Origin: an uncultured Pelagibacteraceae bacterium
GTDB lineage: Bacteria; Pseudomonadota; Alphaproteobacteria; Pelagibacterales; Pelagibacteraceae
DNA length: 64,000 bases
Direction: 5' to 3'
Assembly (NCBI GenBank): GCA_902595465.1
Contig: CACJQE010000001.1
Location: 89,698-153,697 of the forward strand
Shown one piece after another: positions 16,713 to 25,540 of the stretch (the stretch's first letter is position 1; every line of letters begins with the position of its first letter). Below the pieces are notes generated by a model. It ran no database searches. It was not told the DNA's origin and saw only the letters and a list, made by a program, of their open reading frames with translations. A program made the translations under genes and the position numbers.

Positions 16713-17864
16713 ATGTCTAAAAAATTTGATTTATTCATAATAGGTGGCGGTATAAACGGTGCAGGTATTGCAAGAGATGCTGCAGGTAGAGGTTTATCAG
16801 TTTGTTTAGCTGACAAAGGTGAGATTGGAGGAGCAACCTCATCTTGGTCGACGAAATTAGTACATGGTGGTCTTCGTTATTTAGAAAATTATGAATTCAA
16901 ACTAGTTAGAGAATCTCTGAAAGAAAGAGAAATAGTTTATAAAATTGCCAGACATATTTCCAAACCGATTCCTTTTATAATTCCTTATGCAGATAAAATT
17001 CGACCAGCCTGGTTAATTAAAATTGGTTTATTTTTGTATGATAATTTAGGTGGCAAAAGCAATATACCAAAATCAAAAACGTTTGATCTTACAAAAAAAT
17101 TTTCAAATATTCTTAAGCAAAAATACAAAACTGGTTTTCAATATTTTGACATACAAATTGACGATAAAAAATTAACGAAACTAAATGCTAAAGATGCAAA
17201 AAGAAATAAAGCTAAAATACTAGAATATAACAAAGTTAAAAAAGCTGAAATTATTGGCAATGAATGGATTATTAGTCTTGAAAAAGGTGAAAAAGTAAAA
17301 TCAAAAATTTTAATTAATGCATCTGGACCATGGATAAACGAAACCTTAAATAAAAATATAAAAATTAAATCTAAGAAAAAAATAAGATTAGTTAAAGGAA
17401 GTCATATTATTACAAAAAAATTGTACAAAGAAAATGTTGCATTCACATTTCAAAATACTGATAAAAGAATAATATTTGTGATACCTTATAAAGGGAAGTT
17501 TTCTTTAATTGGAACTACAGAAGTTGAGGTTAAATCACCAGAAAATAAAGGAATATCAAAAAAAGAAATTACATATTTAATTCGTTCAGTAAATAATTAC
17601 TTAAAAAAACAAATCAGAACAAAGGACATTGTAGATACTTATTCAGGGATAAGACCTCTAATTGAAGATTTTAATACAGCTTCAAAAGTCACAAGAGATT
17701 ATGTTTTTGATTTAAAAATTATAAAAAAATTACCTTTATTGAATATATATGGAGGAAAACTAACCACCTACAGAAAATTGTCTGAAAAAGTCATTTTTGA
17801 CCTTAGAAAGTTTTTACCTAAAACAATAAAAGGTCCATGGACACACAAAAAGAAGCTTCTCTAA
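16713..17864 (+). CDS. glpD: FAD-dependent glycerol-3-phosphate dehydrogenase, short form
   Basis: Oxidises sn-glycerol-3-phosphate to dihydroxyacetone phosphate at the membrane and passes electrons to quinone. The FAD-binding motif IIGGGINGAGIARDAAGRG is at about 9-27, the GlpD signature TSSWSTKLVHGGLRYLE at about 42-58, and the late FAD/substrate motif YGGKLTTYRKLS near 350-361. At 383 aa it stops just after that motif. The roughly 110-residue C-terminal domain of classical GlpD (about 500 aa) is absent. The stop codon overlaps or abuts the next gene and no remnant domain follows, so the gene looks genuinely short rather than broken. Divergent from ugpB, which fits one pathway. Confidence 0.9.
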   Translation: MSKKFDLFIIGGGINGAGIARDAAGRGLSVCLADKGEIGGATSSWSTKLVHGGLRYLENYEFKLVRESLKEREIVYKIARHISKPIPFIIPYADKIRPAWLIKIGLFLYDNLGGKSNIPKSKTFDLTKKFSNILKQKYKTGFQYFDIQIDDKKLTKLNAKDAKRNKAKILEYNKVKKAEIIGNEWIISLEKGEKVKSKILINASGPWINETLNKNIKIKSKKKIRLVKGSHIITKKLYKENVAFTFQNTDKRIIFVIPYKGKFSLIGTTEVEVKSPENKGISKKEITYLIRSVNNYLKKQIRTKDIVDTYSGIRPLIEDFNTASKVTRDYVFDLKIIKKLPLLNIYGGKLTTYRKLSEKVIFDLRKFLPKTIKGPWTHKKKLL

Positions 17865-17869
17865 ACTTA

Positions 17870-18544
17870 ATGACCGTTAAATTTGAAAAATTAAAAAAAA
17901 CAATAATTAAATGTAATAAATGCCCTAGACTTGTGAGGTTTAGAAAAAAAATATCTACGGAAAAAAGAAAACAATATATGGACCAAACTTATTGGGGAAA
18001 ACCAGTTACAGGTTTTGGAGATATAAATGGAAAAATAATGATTGTTGGTCTAGCACCAGCTGCTCATGGTGGAACAAGAACAGGCAGAGTATTTACAGGC
18101 GATAAATCCTCAGATTTTTTATATAAATGTTTACACAATGTAAAAATTGCCAATCAAAGTAATTCAGATCATATAAATGATGGATTAAAAATAAAAAATA
18201 CCTTTATAACACCAGCTCTAAAGTGCGTTCCTCCAGGAGATAAACCATTAAATGAAGAGTTAAAAAATTGCTTTGGTTATTTTAAATCTGAATTTGAAAT
18301 ACTTAAAAATCTTAAAATAATTGTGGCTTTAGGAAAAATTGCCTTTGATACTTGTGTAAAATTTTATAGAGAAAATTTTGATTACACTGAGAGAGTAAAA
18401 TTTAGTCATGGAACATATTTTAAATTACCTAACAATGTGTTGTTAATGGGGTGTTATCATCCAAGTCCAAGAAATGTAAATACTGGACGAATAAATGAAA
18501 AACAAATGACTAAACTATTTAAAAAAGTAAAAGAACTAGTTTAA
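17870..18544 (+). CDS. uracil-DNA glycosylase family 5 (UdgB-like)
   Basis: Excises uracil and related bases from DNA. The motif GLAPAAHGGTRTGRVFTGD closely fits the family-5 (UdgB) active-site region. HPSPRNVNTGR is the second motif. Four cysteines (CNKC near the N-terminus, then the Cys in ALKCVPPGD and KNCFGYF) fit the family's 4Fe-4S cluster. Two ATG starts are possible: 17837, overlapping glpD by 28 bases, and 17870, five bases after the glpD stop. The later one is preferred because similarity begins beyond it. Product 224 aa. Function is DNA repair, unrelated to its neighbour; they are simply adjacent. Confidence 0.88.
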   Translation: MTVKFEKLKKTIIKCNKCPRLVRFRKKISTEKRKQYMDQTYWGKPVTGFGDINGKIMIVGLAPAAHGGTRTGRVFTGDKSSDFLYKCLHNVKIANQSNSDHINDGLKIKNTFITPALKCVPPGDKPLNEELKNCFGYFKSEFEILKNLKIIVALGKIAFDTCVKFYRENFDYTERVKFSHGTYFKLPNNVLLMGCYHPSPRNVNTGRINEKQMTKLFKKVKELV

Positions 18545-18928
18545 TTTGTTAATAAGTGCTACTGGAAGTTTTACTGGTTTTCCAAACTTATTTAGAGATA
18601 CTAATTTAATCTCTGCATCACATAAAGTATCTGATTTTCTTTTAATTACTTGTGACATTGTAATTGTAGTCAAAGTATTAGATTTTACTTTTGTGAAAAC
18701 AGTAATTTTATCCTCAAATTTTGCCGGTTTTTTAAAATCTACATTGCAAGTTTTTACTGCTATTAAAACATTATGTTTATCTAATAACTTTTTATTCGAA
18801 TATCCCAGGTAATAAATAAGCTCAGATCTTGCTCTTTCAAAGTACTTTAAATAATTTGCGTGGTAAACAATTCCACCAAAATCAGTATCCTCATAGTATA
18901 CTTTTAAATTATACTTAAATACTTTCAT
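18536..18928 (-). CDS. acyl-CoA thioesterase, YbgC / 4-hydroxybenzoyl-CoA thioesterase family
   Basis: Hot-dog-fold thioesterase, 130 aa from ATG 18928; a TTG one codon upstream is less likely. The family signature YYEDTDFGGIVYHANYLKYF at about 9-28 includes the catalytic aspartate, followed by ERARSELI. YbgC members hydrolyse short or medium acyl-CoA or acyl-ACP and are often linked to tol-pal, which is not seen here. The 3' end overlaps the convergent glycosylase gene by 9 bases. The DUF3047-like gene lies just upstream on the same strand, 19 bases away. Confidence 0.88.
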   Translation of the reverse strand: MKVFKYNLKVYYEDTDFGGIVYHANYLKYFERARSELIYYLGYSNKKLLDKHNVLIAVKTCNVDFKKPAKFEDKITVFTKVKSNTLTTITMSQVIKRKSDTLCDAEIKLVSLNKFGKPVKLPVALINKLN

Positions 18929-18947
18929 CAATTGATATTAATAAAAT

Positions 18948-19601
18948 TTATTGAGAAGAAAAATAGATATTTTGATAGTAAGTAATTGATTTTTTCTTTG
19001 AATTATCTGTATCTGACATGATCGCTATACCATCTAGCTCATTAACATCTAAATTATGGAATTTCTTGAAATCTTCTTTAACGTTTGCTTTAACAGTTAC
19101 CCATTCATTTAAATTTGTTTTGGTAGTAGCAAGTACATTATCTATGGACTTTTTAGTATATGGGCTTGGAAAGTTGCTTCCAACTTCTTGATTGCTTGAA
19201 AAAACATAATTTATTGCTCTATTGGATAAAGGTGTTGCTCCAGTTTTTTTAATGACGAATACTCTTCCTGCAAAGTCATGACCCTTTTTAGCTGTCTCAT
19301 CTATCCCAGGTATGTCTTTCTCAATTTTCCAAGTTATATTTATGAAAGGTGTTTCATTAAGATCAATTTTAATCTCCTTACCTAAGCCAGAAGCGGCATT
19401 ATCAGCAATAGCTTTGAGGTAATTACCATTTTCATCAGAGCCAACAGAATATTCAGTTTTATTATCTGCCCCTCTTACTTTTCTAACTGTCAATTCTGAT
19501 AGTTCTTTCTCTGTAAACTCAAATACTTTTACTTCCTCAGAATACAAAGTAGTTTGAAATAACGTTGTAACTAAAATTAATTTAAATAAAAATCTGAACA
19601 T
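18948..19601 (-). CDS. exported DUF3047-like protein
   Basis: 217 aa with an N-terminal signal peptide (MFRFLFKLILVTTLFQTTLYS). The start is fixed at ATG 19601 by a clear AGAGGAG ribosome-binding site ending six bases upstream; an open TTG at 19619 lies ahead of that site and is rejected. The body shows features of DUF3047 proteins: LPxINITWKI-type strand (FINITWKIEKDIPG), GRVFVIKKTG, NYVFSSNQEVGS, and a closing DGIAIMSDTDNSKKK segment. The family is periplasmic and of unknown function; the fold resembles carbohydrate-binding jelly rolls in general appearance only. Probably transcribed with the thioesterase. Confidence 0.78.
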   Translation of the reverse strand: MFRFLFKLILVTTLFQTTLYSEEVKVFEFTEKELSELTVRKVRGADNKTEYSVGSDENGNYLKAIADNAASGLGKEIKIDLNETPFINITWKIEKDIPGIDETAKKGHDFAGRVFVIKKTGATPLSNRAINYVFSSNQEVGSNFPSPYTKKSIDNVLATTKTNLNEWVTVKANVKEDFKKFHNLDVNELDGIAIMSDTDNSKKKSITYYQNIYFSSQ

Positions 19602-19699
19602 GTCATCTCCTCTATACAAAAGATAAAATAATTTTCAAATTCAAAATTTTGACATTATTTAAACATGCATAAATCATTATTGTTCTCTATTTAGATGAT

Positions 19700-19831
19700 A
19701 TGAAATTAACAGTTCTTTTTGGTTTGATGATTTATTGGTCTATAATTATAACTGCACCTGTAATTTCAAAAAATTCTGAAAAATTTGGAGAAAAAAAGGT
19801 ATTAATACCTATTAAAAAACCAAGAATTTAA
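19700..19831 (+). CDS. small single-helix membrane or exported protein, 43 aa
   Basis: A 43-codon ORF from ATG 19700 to TAA 19831. Residues 1-22 form a hydrophobic N-terminus (MKLTVLFGLMIYWSIIITAP) like a signal anchor, followed by a short basic tail ending KKPRI. Its end overlaps the convergent dehydrogenase gene by 4 bases. This is the same arrangement seen for the 59-aa gene at 3638. No strong ribosome-binding site. Function unknown; chance occurrence cannot be excluded for so short a frame. Confidence 0.45.
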   Translation: MKLTVLFGLMIYWSIIITAPVISKNSEKFGEKKVLIPIKKPRI

Positions 19832-20832
19832 GGCAGAAGCACAATCTTTGGAGCCGAACAGGTTCCATCATGAATTTCTTTAAAAGCTCCCCACCCATCT
19901 TTAAGATTTCTGTACTCAATCCACTCTATCTTGCCTAGTTTGTTATTGGTTAAAATATCAATAGTTTCTCCAAACTCTTTATTTGTATAACAATAAGTCC
20001 CAATAAAAGTGACTTCTTGAAGAGTTGCTTTTCTAAAATTAAAAGATCCTGCAGGCTGAGTTAGTCCAATATGAACTATTATTCCACCTGGTTTTACTAC
20101 ACTGATTGCCTGTTGTCGTGAAACTTCAAGTCCAACAGTATCAAAAACTAAATCAAAGCTGCTCTCTTTAATATCCTTATGATCTGGTGACACTGTTTTT
20201 GCATCTACATATTTAGAGCATTCATTTAATCTTTTTTGATTAGGATCAGAAATTGTTAGATTAGTATTTCCTTGGATCTTGGATAAAATTAATGCACACA
20301 AAAGTCCAATTGCTCCACCACCCTGAACAAGCGTTCTACATTCATTTAATGGTTTTTTTGATGCTTCTACTGCTAATAATACTGCATGATATGAAACTGC
20401 TGTTGGTTCTGCAACCGCAGCTTCTTTTACATCAAGCTTTTCAGGAACTTTGAAAATATTATGATCTGGAACTGTAATGAGTTCAGCAAACGCACCTTGT
20501 CTTTCATAAGGTCTATTCATTCCTAAAAGAACTCTATCTGGACATAAATGTTCTCTTCCACTCTTGCAGTATTCACAATTTCTACAAGTTAATAATGGAT
20601 TAAGAACTGAAATTTGATCTTTAAGCTTTCCGTTAATTATTTGACCACTAACTTCATGACCTAAAATTAACGGTGGTATTCTTCTCTCATCTTTTCCGTG
20701 GTAGGCATGCATATCTGAGCCACAGATACCTGATGCATGAACTTTAAGAATACTTTCTCCAGGTTTTTCAGAAGGTTCTTTTTCCTCCCTAAATTCCATC
20801 TCCTCAACACCAGTGTAGACAAGCGCTTTCAT
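19828..20832 (-). CDS. zinc-dependent medium-chain alcohol/polyol dehydrogenase
   Basis: NAD(P)-dependent oxidation of an alcohol or polyol. Catalytic zinc motif GICGSDMHAYHG near 35-46 and GHEVSGQI near 58-65. The structural zinc site is the four-cysteine loop CRNCEYCKSGREHLC near 84-98. The cofactor fold contains VQGGGAIGLLCA near 166-177. 334 aa, as in sorbitol or galactitol-phosphate dehydrogenase relatives; the substrate is unknown. It begins 2 bases after the NCS1 permease gene and is probably co-transcribed, suggesting it acts on something related to the imported compound or its breakdown product. Confidence 0.85.
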   Translation of the reverse strand: MKALVYTGVEEMEFREEKEPSEKPGESILKVHASGICGSDMHAYHGKDERRIPPLILGHEVSGQIINGKLKDQISVLNPLLTCRNCEYCKSGREHLCPDRVLLGMNRPYERQGAFAELITVPDHNIFKVPEKLDVKEAAVAEPTAVSYHAVLLAVEASKKPLNECRTLVQGGGAIGLLCALILSKIQGNTNLTISDPNQKRLNECSKYVDAKTVSPDHKDIKESSFDLVFDTVGLEVSRQQAISVVKPGGIIVHIGLTQPAGSFNFRKATLQEVTFIGTYCYTNKEFGETIDILTNNKLGKIEWIEYRNLKDGWGAFKEIHDGTCSAPKIVLLP

Positions 20833-20834
20833 TA

Positions 20835-22289
20835 CTATTTATTATTCAATAAATAATATACTAAATAAGATGCGAATGCTCCAATAATCCATCCAAAAGA
20901 TTGATATTGTATTAAATTTTCATTTAGCAGAGATGATAAAGAAAATATTGATCCAATTAAAAGAGCATACAATGCTTTGAGGTTCCAACCGTTACTGTAA
21001 ATATATTCTGTATGTTCTTTAGGATAAAAAAGCTCTTTATGATTAATTTGTTGTTTTTTAAACAAGTAATAATCTGCAACTAATACACCAAAAATTGGCC
21101 CAAAAGTCGTCGCTACGGCTTCAACAAATATCAAAACATTAGCTTTACTGAAAATTGAAAGCCAAAATGTTGAAATAATTAATCCAATAATTGATATTAC
21201 AATTCCTGTTTTTTTTAACGTTAAAGAGTTCGGGAAAAAATTTATCAATGTATTTTGCGAAGGAATATAATTTGCTATCAAATTAGTTGATAACGAAGAG
21301 ATAATAATAAATATCAAACAAAAGAAAGTTAAAAAATTATTATTAAATTTACCGACTATGTCATTTGGATTTGTAAGTAGACTTGAAGCGTTTAATCCTT
21401 TACTGGTGAGAATAATATCTGAACCTAAAGTGATCAAAACAGAGAAAAAAGAAAAGAATATTAAATTTAATATTATACTTAAGTTTCCTTTGGTCATCTC
21501 TTTATAATTCATTGAGTATCTAGAAAAATCACCAAATGTGAGGAGAACTATAGCAAAATAAGCAAATAAAGTTCCTGTGATTGATATTATTGGAGCGATA
21601 TTTGACTGAATTGCAAAATTGCTAAAAACTAAACTAAGTTTTATTCCATTTAGGAGTTCATTGTAATACTCAGATAAAATAACAATTAATAATACAGATA
21701 ACCCCAAATATATTGAAAGACCTGAAAAATTAATAAATGATTTTAGAAAATTCTGTCCTTTTGTAAAAAGGATGTATTGAAAAATTAAAGTTAAGAATAA
21801 ACAAACCCAATCGATTAAATTTAAGCCAAAAAAGAATAATAAAAATATTTCATTCTGTAACAGTTGATTGTCAATTTTAAATATTATGATCCTAGCAATG
21901 TAACCTAGTGATTTTGATATAAAAAATGTTTGTACACCAAACATGAATAAGCCAACTAATCCTCTGATCATCCCTACATATCTGGCACCAGTAAAACCCA
22001 TTGAAAGTCTAAGAATTGTTGGAAAACTTAATCCGCTACTTTGAGAAATTTTTCCAATGATGTTAGCAAAAAAGAATACTAATAATCCTGCTAGTAATGA
22101 TCCTGTTAAGACAACAAAAAAATTAAGATCATAGAATAAATATAAAGCTGATATTAAAGAGAATCCAACTATTGTTTGAATATTTATTGCCCAAAAGTTA
22201 AAATAATTCTTCCAACTCCAGTCTCTATTATTAGGATTTATTGAAACTAATTCCCAATTCCTTAATTGAAATTTTTCGCTTTGATTCAC
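20835..22289 (-). CDS. NCS1-family nucleobase/cation symporter
   Basis: Inner-membrane transporter with about twelve hydrophobic segments over 484 aa. The N-terminal sequence NRDWSWKNYFNFWAINIQ followed by the SSGLSFPTILRLSMGFTGA segment is typical of NCS1 carriers for uracil, cytosine, allantoin, hydantoin or thiamine-like bases. The start is GTG at 22289; no ATG fits. The ligand cannot be chosen from sequence. It is followed by the zinc dehydrogenase and preceded by the TRAP operon 22 bases upstream, so it may belong to that transcript. Confidence 0.85.
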   Translation of the reverse strand: MNQSEKFQLRNWELVSINPNNRDWSWKNYFNFWAINIQTIVGFSLISALYLFYDLNFFVVLTGSLLAGLLVFFFANIIGKISQSSGLSFPTILRLSMGFTGARYVGMIRGLVGLFMFGVQTFFISKSLGYIARIIIFKIDNQLLQNEIFLLFFFGLNLIDWVCLFLTLIFQYILFTKGQNFLKSFINFSGLSIYLGLSVLLIVILSEYYNELLNGIKLSLVFSNFAIQSNIAPIISITGTLFAYFAIVLLTFGDFSRYSMNYKEMTKGNLSIILNLIFFSFFSVLITLGSDIILTSKGLNASSLLTNPNDIVGKFNNNFLTFFCLIFIIISSLSTNLIANYIPSQNTLINFFPNSLTLKKTGIVISIIGLIISTFWLSIFSKANVLIFVEAVATTFGPIFGVLVADYYLFKKQQINHKELFYPKEHTEYIYSNGWNLKALYALLIGSIFSLSSLLNENLIQYQSFGWIIGAFASYLVYYLLNNK

Positions 22290-22311
22290 TTAAATGATAT
22301 TAATCAATTAT

Positions 22312-23649
22312 TTACTGCTGTCCATATAAGAGAGTTGGCAACCACAGTACTATTTTTGGATACGCTATGATTATAATTAATCCAATTATCTGCAATACCA
22401 TGAACTGCATCATTCCAAGATAAATATCTTTTAAATCCCAACTTGGAACTACACCTTTTAAGAAATAAGCAGATAACGCTACGGGGGGTGAGAGCCAGGC
22501 GGTTTGCAAATTAACAGCAACAAGAATTGCAAACCAAGTTAAATTAAATCCTAATGCTTCTACCAATGGTAAAATTATAGGAACAACTATCATAACAATA
22601 GGTACCCACTCTAATGGCCATCCTAAAAGAAAAATCATAATCATGATTATTCCTAAAATTAAATATTTGTTCATCTCAAGAGATAAAAGAAAATCTGTTA
22701 AAACCATTGGAGTTCCTAATCTTGCAAACACTGCTCCAAAGAAATTAGAAGCAGCAACTAAAACCATAATTAATGCAGAAATTTCTAAAGTTTTAACTAA
22801 AGCATCTTGTAATTTTTTTAATGTTAATTTTTTGTAAGCTAATGAAAGCAATAATGCACCACCTGCTCCACATCCTGCAGCTTCTGTTGGTGTAGCAAAT
22901 CCAAATAGAATACTACCTAATGCAGCAAATACTAATGCTGCTGGTGGCACTAATCCTAAGAAAAATTCTAGCCATAATTTTTTTAAATCTGTTGTTCTTA
23001 ATTCTTCAGGTATGGGTGGACCTAATTTTGGGTTCATCATACATCTAAATGTAGTGTATGCAGCATATAAACATGCCAATAGAATTCCTGGAACAATTGC
23101 TGCAGCAAATAAATCAGTTACTGGAATTTCCATAATTGGACCCATAACTACAAGCATAATACTTGGAGGAATTAAAATACCCAAGGTTCCTCCAGCAGTA
23201 ATCGTGCCTGCAGCTAATTTTACATCATAATTTGATCTATTCATTGATTTTGCTGCCATAATTCCAAGAATTGTAACTGATGCACCAACTATTCCAGTTG
23301 CAGCTGCGAATATTACCGAAACAAATAAAACAGCATAATATAAAGAGCCCCTAACTCTTGCTAGCATCATTTGGAAAGCTGAGAATAATCTTTCCATTAA
23401 ACCTGCTTGTTCCATCATTATTCCCATAAATACAAATAAGGGGACGGCGGCGAGAGTTTGTTCGGTCATTACCATCGAAAATTGAAGTGTCATTAAATAG
23501 AAAACTAATTTTCCAAAACCTAAGTATCCAAAAACGAAACCTAAAAAAATAAGAGTAAATGAAATTGGAAATCCTATAAATATTGCAAACAACATCACAC
23601 CAATAAGTATGAAACCTAAAATTGCTGGGTCTATTAAATTTGAAAGCAT
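22312..23649 (-). CDS. TRAP transporter large permease (DctM), TakP-system type
   Basis: The transporting subunit of a sodium-driven TRAP importer, 445 aa with about twelve hydrophobic segments. Typical features are the TEQTLAAVPLFVFMGIMMEQAG start of the domain, GTLGILIPPSIMLVVMG, and the second half GWPLEWVPIVMIVVPI. These variants match the mannitol/chloroaromatic or 2-oxoacid TRAP subgroup rather than the C4-dicarboxylate one. It shares one base with the small permease gene. Substrate unknown. Confidence 0.93.
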   Translation of the reverse strand: MLSNLIDPAILGFILIGVMLFAIFIGFPISFTLIFLGFVFGYLGFGKLVFYLMTLQFSMVMTEQTLAAVPLFVFMGIMMEQAGLMERLFSAFQMMLARVRGSLYYAVLFVSVIFAAATGIVGASVTILGIMAAKSMNRSNYDVKLAAGTITAGGTLGILIPPSIMLVVMGPIMEIPVTDLFAAAIVPGILLACLYAAYTTFRCMMNPKLGPPIPEELRTTDLKKLWLEFFLGLVPPAALVFAALGSILFGFATPTEAAGCGAGGALLLSLAYKKLTLKKLQDALVKTLEISALIMVLVAASNFFGAVFARLGTPMVLTDFLLSLEMNKYLILGIIMIMIFLLGWPLEWVPIVMIVVPIILPLVEALGFNLTWFAILVAVNLQTAWLSPPVALSAYFLKGVVPSWDLKDIYLGMMQFMVLQIIGLIIIIAYPKIVLWLPTLLYGQQ

Positions 23650-24254
23650 TAACTACCTGGCCATTTACCTTTGACGGCTGCGTAATAACTTTTAAAAAGT
23701 TCTGAAATACCTTGGATTAGAAGGAAGACAATACCAATCCACAGACAAGATTTTATTGGCCACATATATGGCATCCATGTTGTATCCATCCCTCTTTCGT
23801 TTCTCATTATACTTTCTTGGACAAAGCCTGTTGTCATATATAAAAAGACTATTAATCCTGGAAAATAAAATAATAAGTAAAGCCAAAAATCTATTCTGCC
23901 TTGAGTTTTAACTTTAAAATTTCTATATAAAAAATCTGCTCTAATATGAACACCTTTTGAAAGAGCGTATCCTGCTCCTAACATAAATAATGCTCCATAA
24001 AAAAATCTACTCATATCATAAGCCCAGATTGTAGGAGCTAAAAATAATTTTCTTGCTAAAACTTCATAAACCATCCCAAGCATTAATGGGATTGTAATCC
24101 AGCAAACTATGTTTCCTATTAATTTACTAAATCTATCTATGTTAACTATAGTTTTAGCCATCCAAGTTGGCATATCATCAGGCATCTTTCCAGATCCTGA
24201 TCGCCTTTCGGCTATCATTTCATCTGAAATATCTAACTTTGGATTATCCGACAT
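23649..24254 (-). CDS. TRAP transporter small permease (DctQ)
   Basis: Four-helix membrane subunit, 201 aa, with a longer hydrophilic N-terminus (about 40 residues) than usual. Features include RKLFLAPTIWAYDMSRFFYGALFMLGAGYAL (in part) and GVHIRADFLYRN, the typical DctQ cytoplasmic-loop motif in this subgroup. It lies between the binding protein gene (hairpin in the 53-base spacer) and the large permease. Confidence 0.92.
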   Translation of the reverse strand: MSDNPKLDISDEMIAERRSGSGKMPDDMPTWMAKTIVNIDRFSKLIGNIVCWITIPLMLGMVYEVLARKLFLAPTIWAYDMSRFFYGALFMLGAGYALSKGVHIRADFLYRNFKVKTQGRIDFWLYLLFYFPGLIVFLYMTTGFVQESIMRNERGMDTTWMPYMWPIKSCLWIGIVFLLIQGISELFKSYYAAVKGKWPGS

Positions 24255-24263
24255 ATAAATTTT

Positions 24264-24296
24264 AGAAAAAAAAAGCGGGCTTATAAAAGCCCGCTT
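24264..24296 (-). terminator. intrinsic terminator after the TRAP binding-protein gene
   Basis: A 10-base perfect stem, AAGCGGGCTT and AAGCCCGCTT, with a 4-base loop (24273-24296). On the minus strand it is followed by TTTTTTTCTAAAA. A strong Rho-independent terminator shape between the binding-protein gene and the permease genes, likely giving partial read-through. Confidence 0.88.
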
Positions 24297-24307
24297 AATA
24301 ACTTTAT

Positions 24308-25405
24308 TTATTTCTTCAACGAATTAGCATAAGCCATTCCTAGCTTAGCATTCGATGTTTGTGCACCAGACCAGAATGGTACAGCAGTATTAGCAAAGCT
24401 TATCATTGAATCATAAACTTCTTTAAAGAATGCGTTTTCTTTTGCATTTTTCTCTAAAGTTGCTTTCGCTGCAGCCATATAAGCTGGGAAATAATCAGCT
24501 GGTGTATCTTCAAGTATCACACCATGATTTTCAGTTAGATCTTTAAGTGCCAATCCATTAGTGTTGATTCTGTAAGCTAAAGCTCTCATCAACGATGCAT
24601 CAGCAGCCATCTTCATTGAAAATTTCTCATGGTCAGTGAACTTATCGTAAGTGCTTTTATTTAAGTAAAAGTCAGCATTTACGACTACTTGGTGTAAACC
24701 TTGTAGATAGTAGTGTTTTAATACTTTATGTATACCAAACACTTTATCTGGTTGAGGACAACACCACTCAGCAGCATCAATAGTTCCTGCTTCCAATGCT
24801 GGAAGAATATCTCCACCACCCATTGCAACTGAAGCTATTCCAATGTCTTTGTAAGTTTGACCTGGAATTCCTGGAGGAGTTCTGAACTTAAATGTTCTGA
24901 AATCATCCATATCTTTGATTTTTCTTGGGAACCATCCTAAAGCTTCTGGACCAACTGGTTGAAGCATGAAACCTTTAATGTCTCTTTTCATTTCTCCCCA
25001 AAGTCTGTCATATAGTTGTTCTCCACCACCATATAAAAACCATGATAAGAATGCGATGTTATCAATTCCTACACCACCACCTGCTACTGGCGAACCAAAC
25101 AACATAGCAGCTGGATGTTCTCCAGACCAATAGTGAGTCCAAGCAAATCCACAATCAATCAAACCTTTATCAACAGCATCAAGAGTTTCTTTAACTCCAA
25201 CTACTGTTCCTGCTGGCATAATTTCAAATTTTAGAGATCCACCTGTTAGTTTTGTTACGTTGTCAGTAAAGTCTTTTAACATTACCGCTTCATCACCTTT
25301 AGCGCTAATAACCGTCTGACACTTTAACGTTTTTGCAGCATTCGCATTTGAAATAAATCCAAATACTAGAAAAGCAGCAAACAACGCTGAAACGATTTTT
25401 TTCAT
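24308..25405 (-). CDS. TRAP transporter substrate-binding protein, TakP-like
   Basis: Periplasmic binding protein, 365 aa, with a signal peptide (MKKIVSALFAAFLVFGFISNANA). The segment KFRTPPGIPGQTYKDIG contains the TRAP signature arginine, and GTIDAAEWCCPQPDK with the downstream HYYLQGLHQ is characteristic of the TakP / FcbT1 group. Relatives of that group bind 2-oxoacids or aromatic acids; the ligand here is unknown. Good ribosome-binding site (GAGAGGG). First gene of its operon; divergent from the GMC oxidoreductase across 135 bases, suggesting the two may share a function. Confidence 0.92.
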   Translation of the reverse strand: MKKIVSALFAAFLVFGFISNANAAKTLKCQTVISAKGDEAVMLKDFTDNVTKLTGGSLKFEIMPAGTVVGVKETLDAVDKGLIDCGFAWTHYWSGEHPAAMLFGSPVAGGGVGIDNIAFLSWFLYGGGEQLYDRLWGEMKRDIKGFMLQPVGPEALGWFPRKIKDMDDFRTFKFRTPPGIPGQTYKDIGIASVAMGGGDILPALEAGTIDAAEWCCPQPDKVFGIHKVLKHYYLQGLHQVVVNADFYLNKSTYDKFTDHEKFSMKMAADASLMRALAYRINTNGLALKDLTENHGVILEDTPADYFPAYMAAAKATLEKNAKENAFFKEVYDSMISFANTAVPFWSGAQTSNAKLGMAYANSLKK

Positions 25406-25540
25406 TATATCCCTCTCTTTTTATTTATAATGTGAAGATCCTCTCAAAAATCTAAGGCAGATACAAGCGTCATTTCGAGGTATTTATGAGAAAAATGTTT
25501 AAAATCATTAAATATTCATTAAAAATTATTAATAAAAAAT

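Noticed and set aside
19602-19619. TTG start six codons upstream for the DUF3047-like gene
   Set aside because: It precedes the clear AGAGGAG ribosome-binding site that serves ATG 19601, and the signal peptide begins at that ATG.
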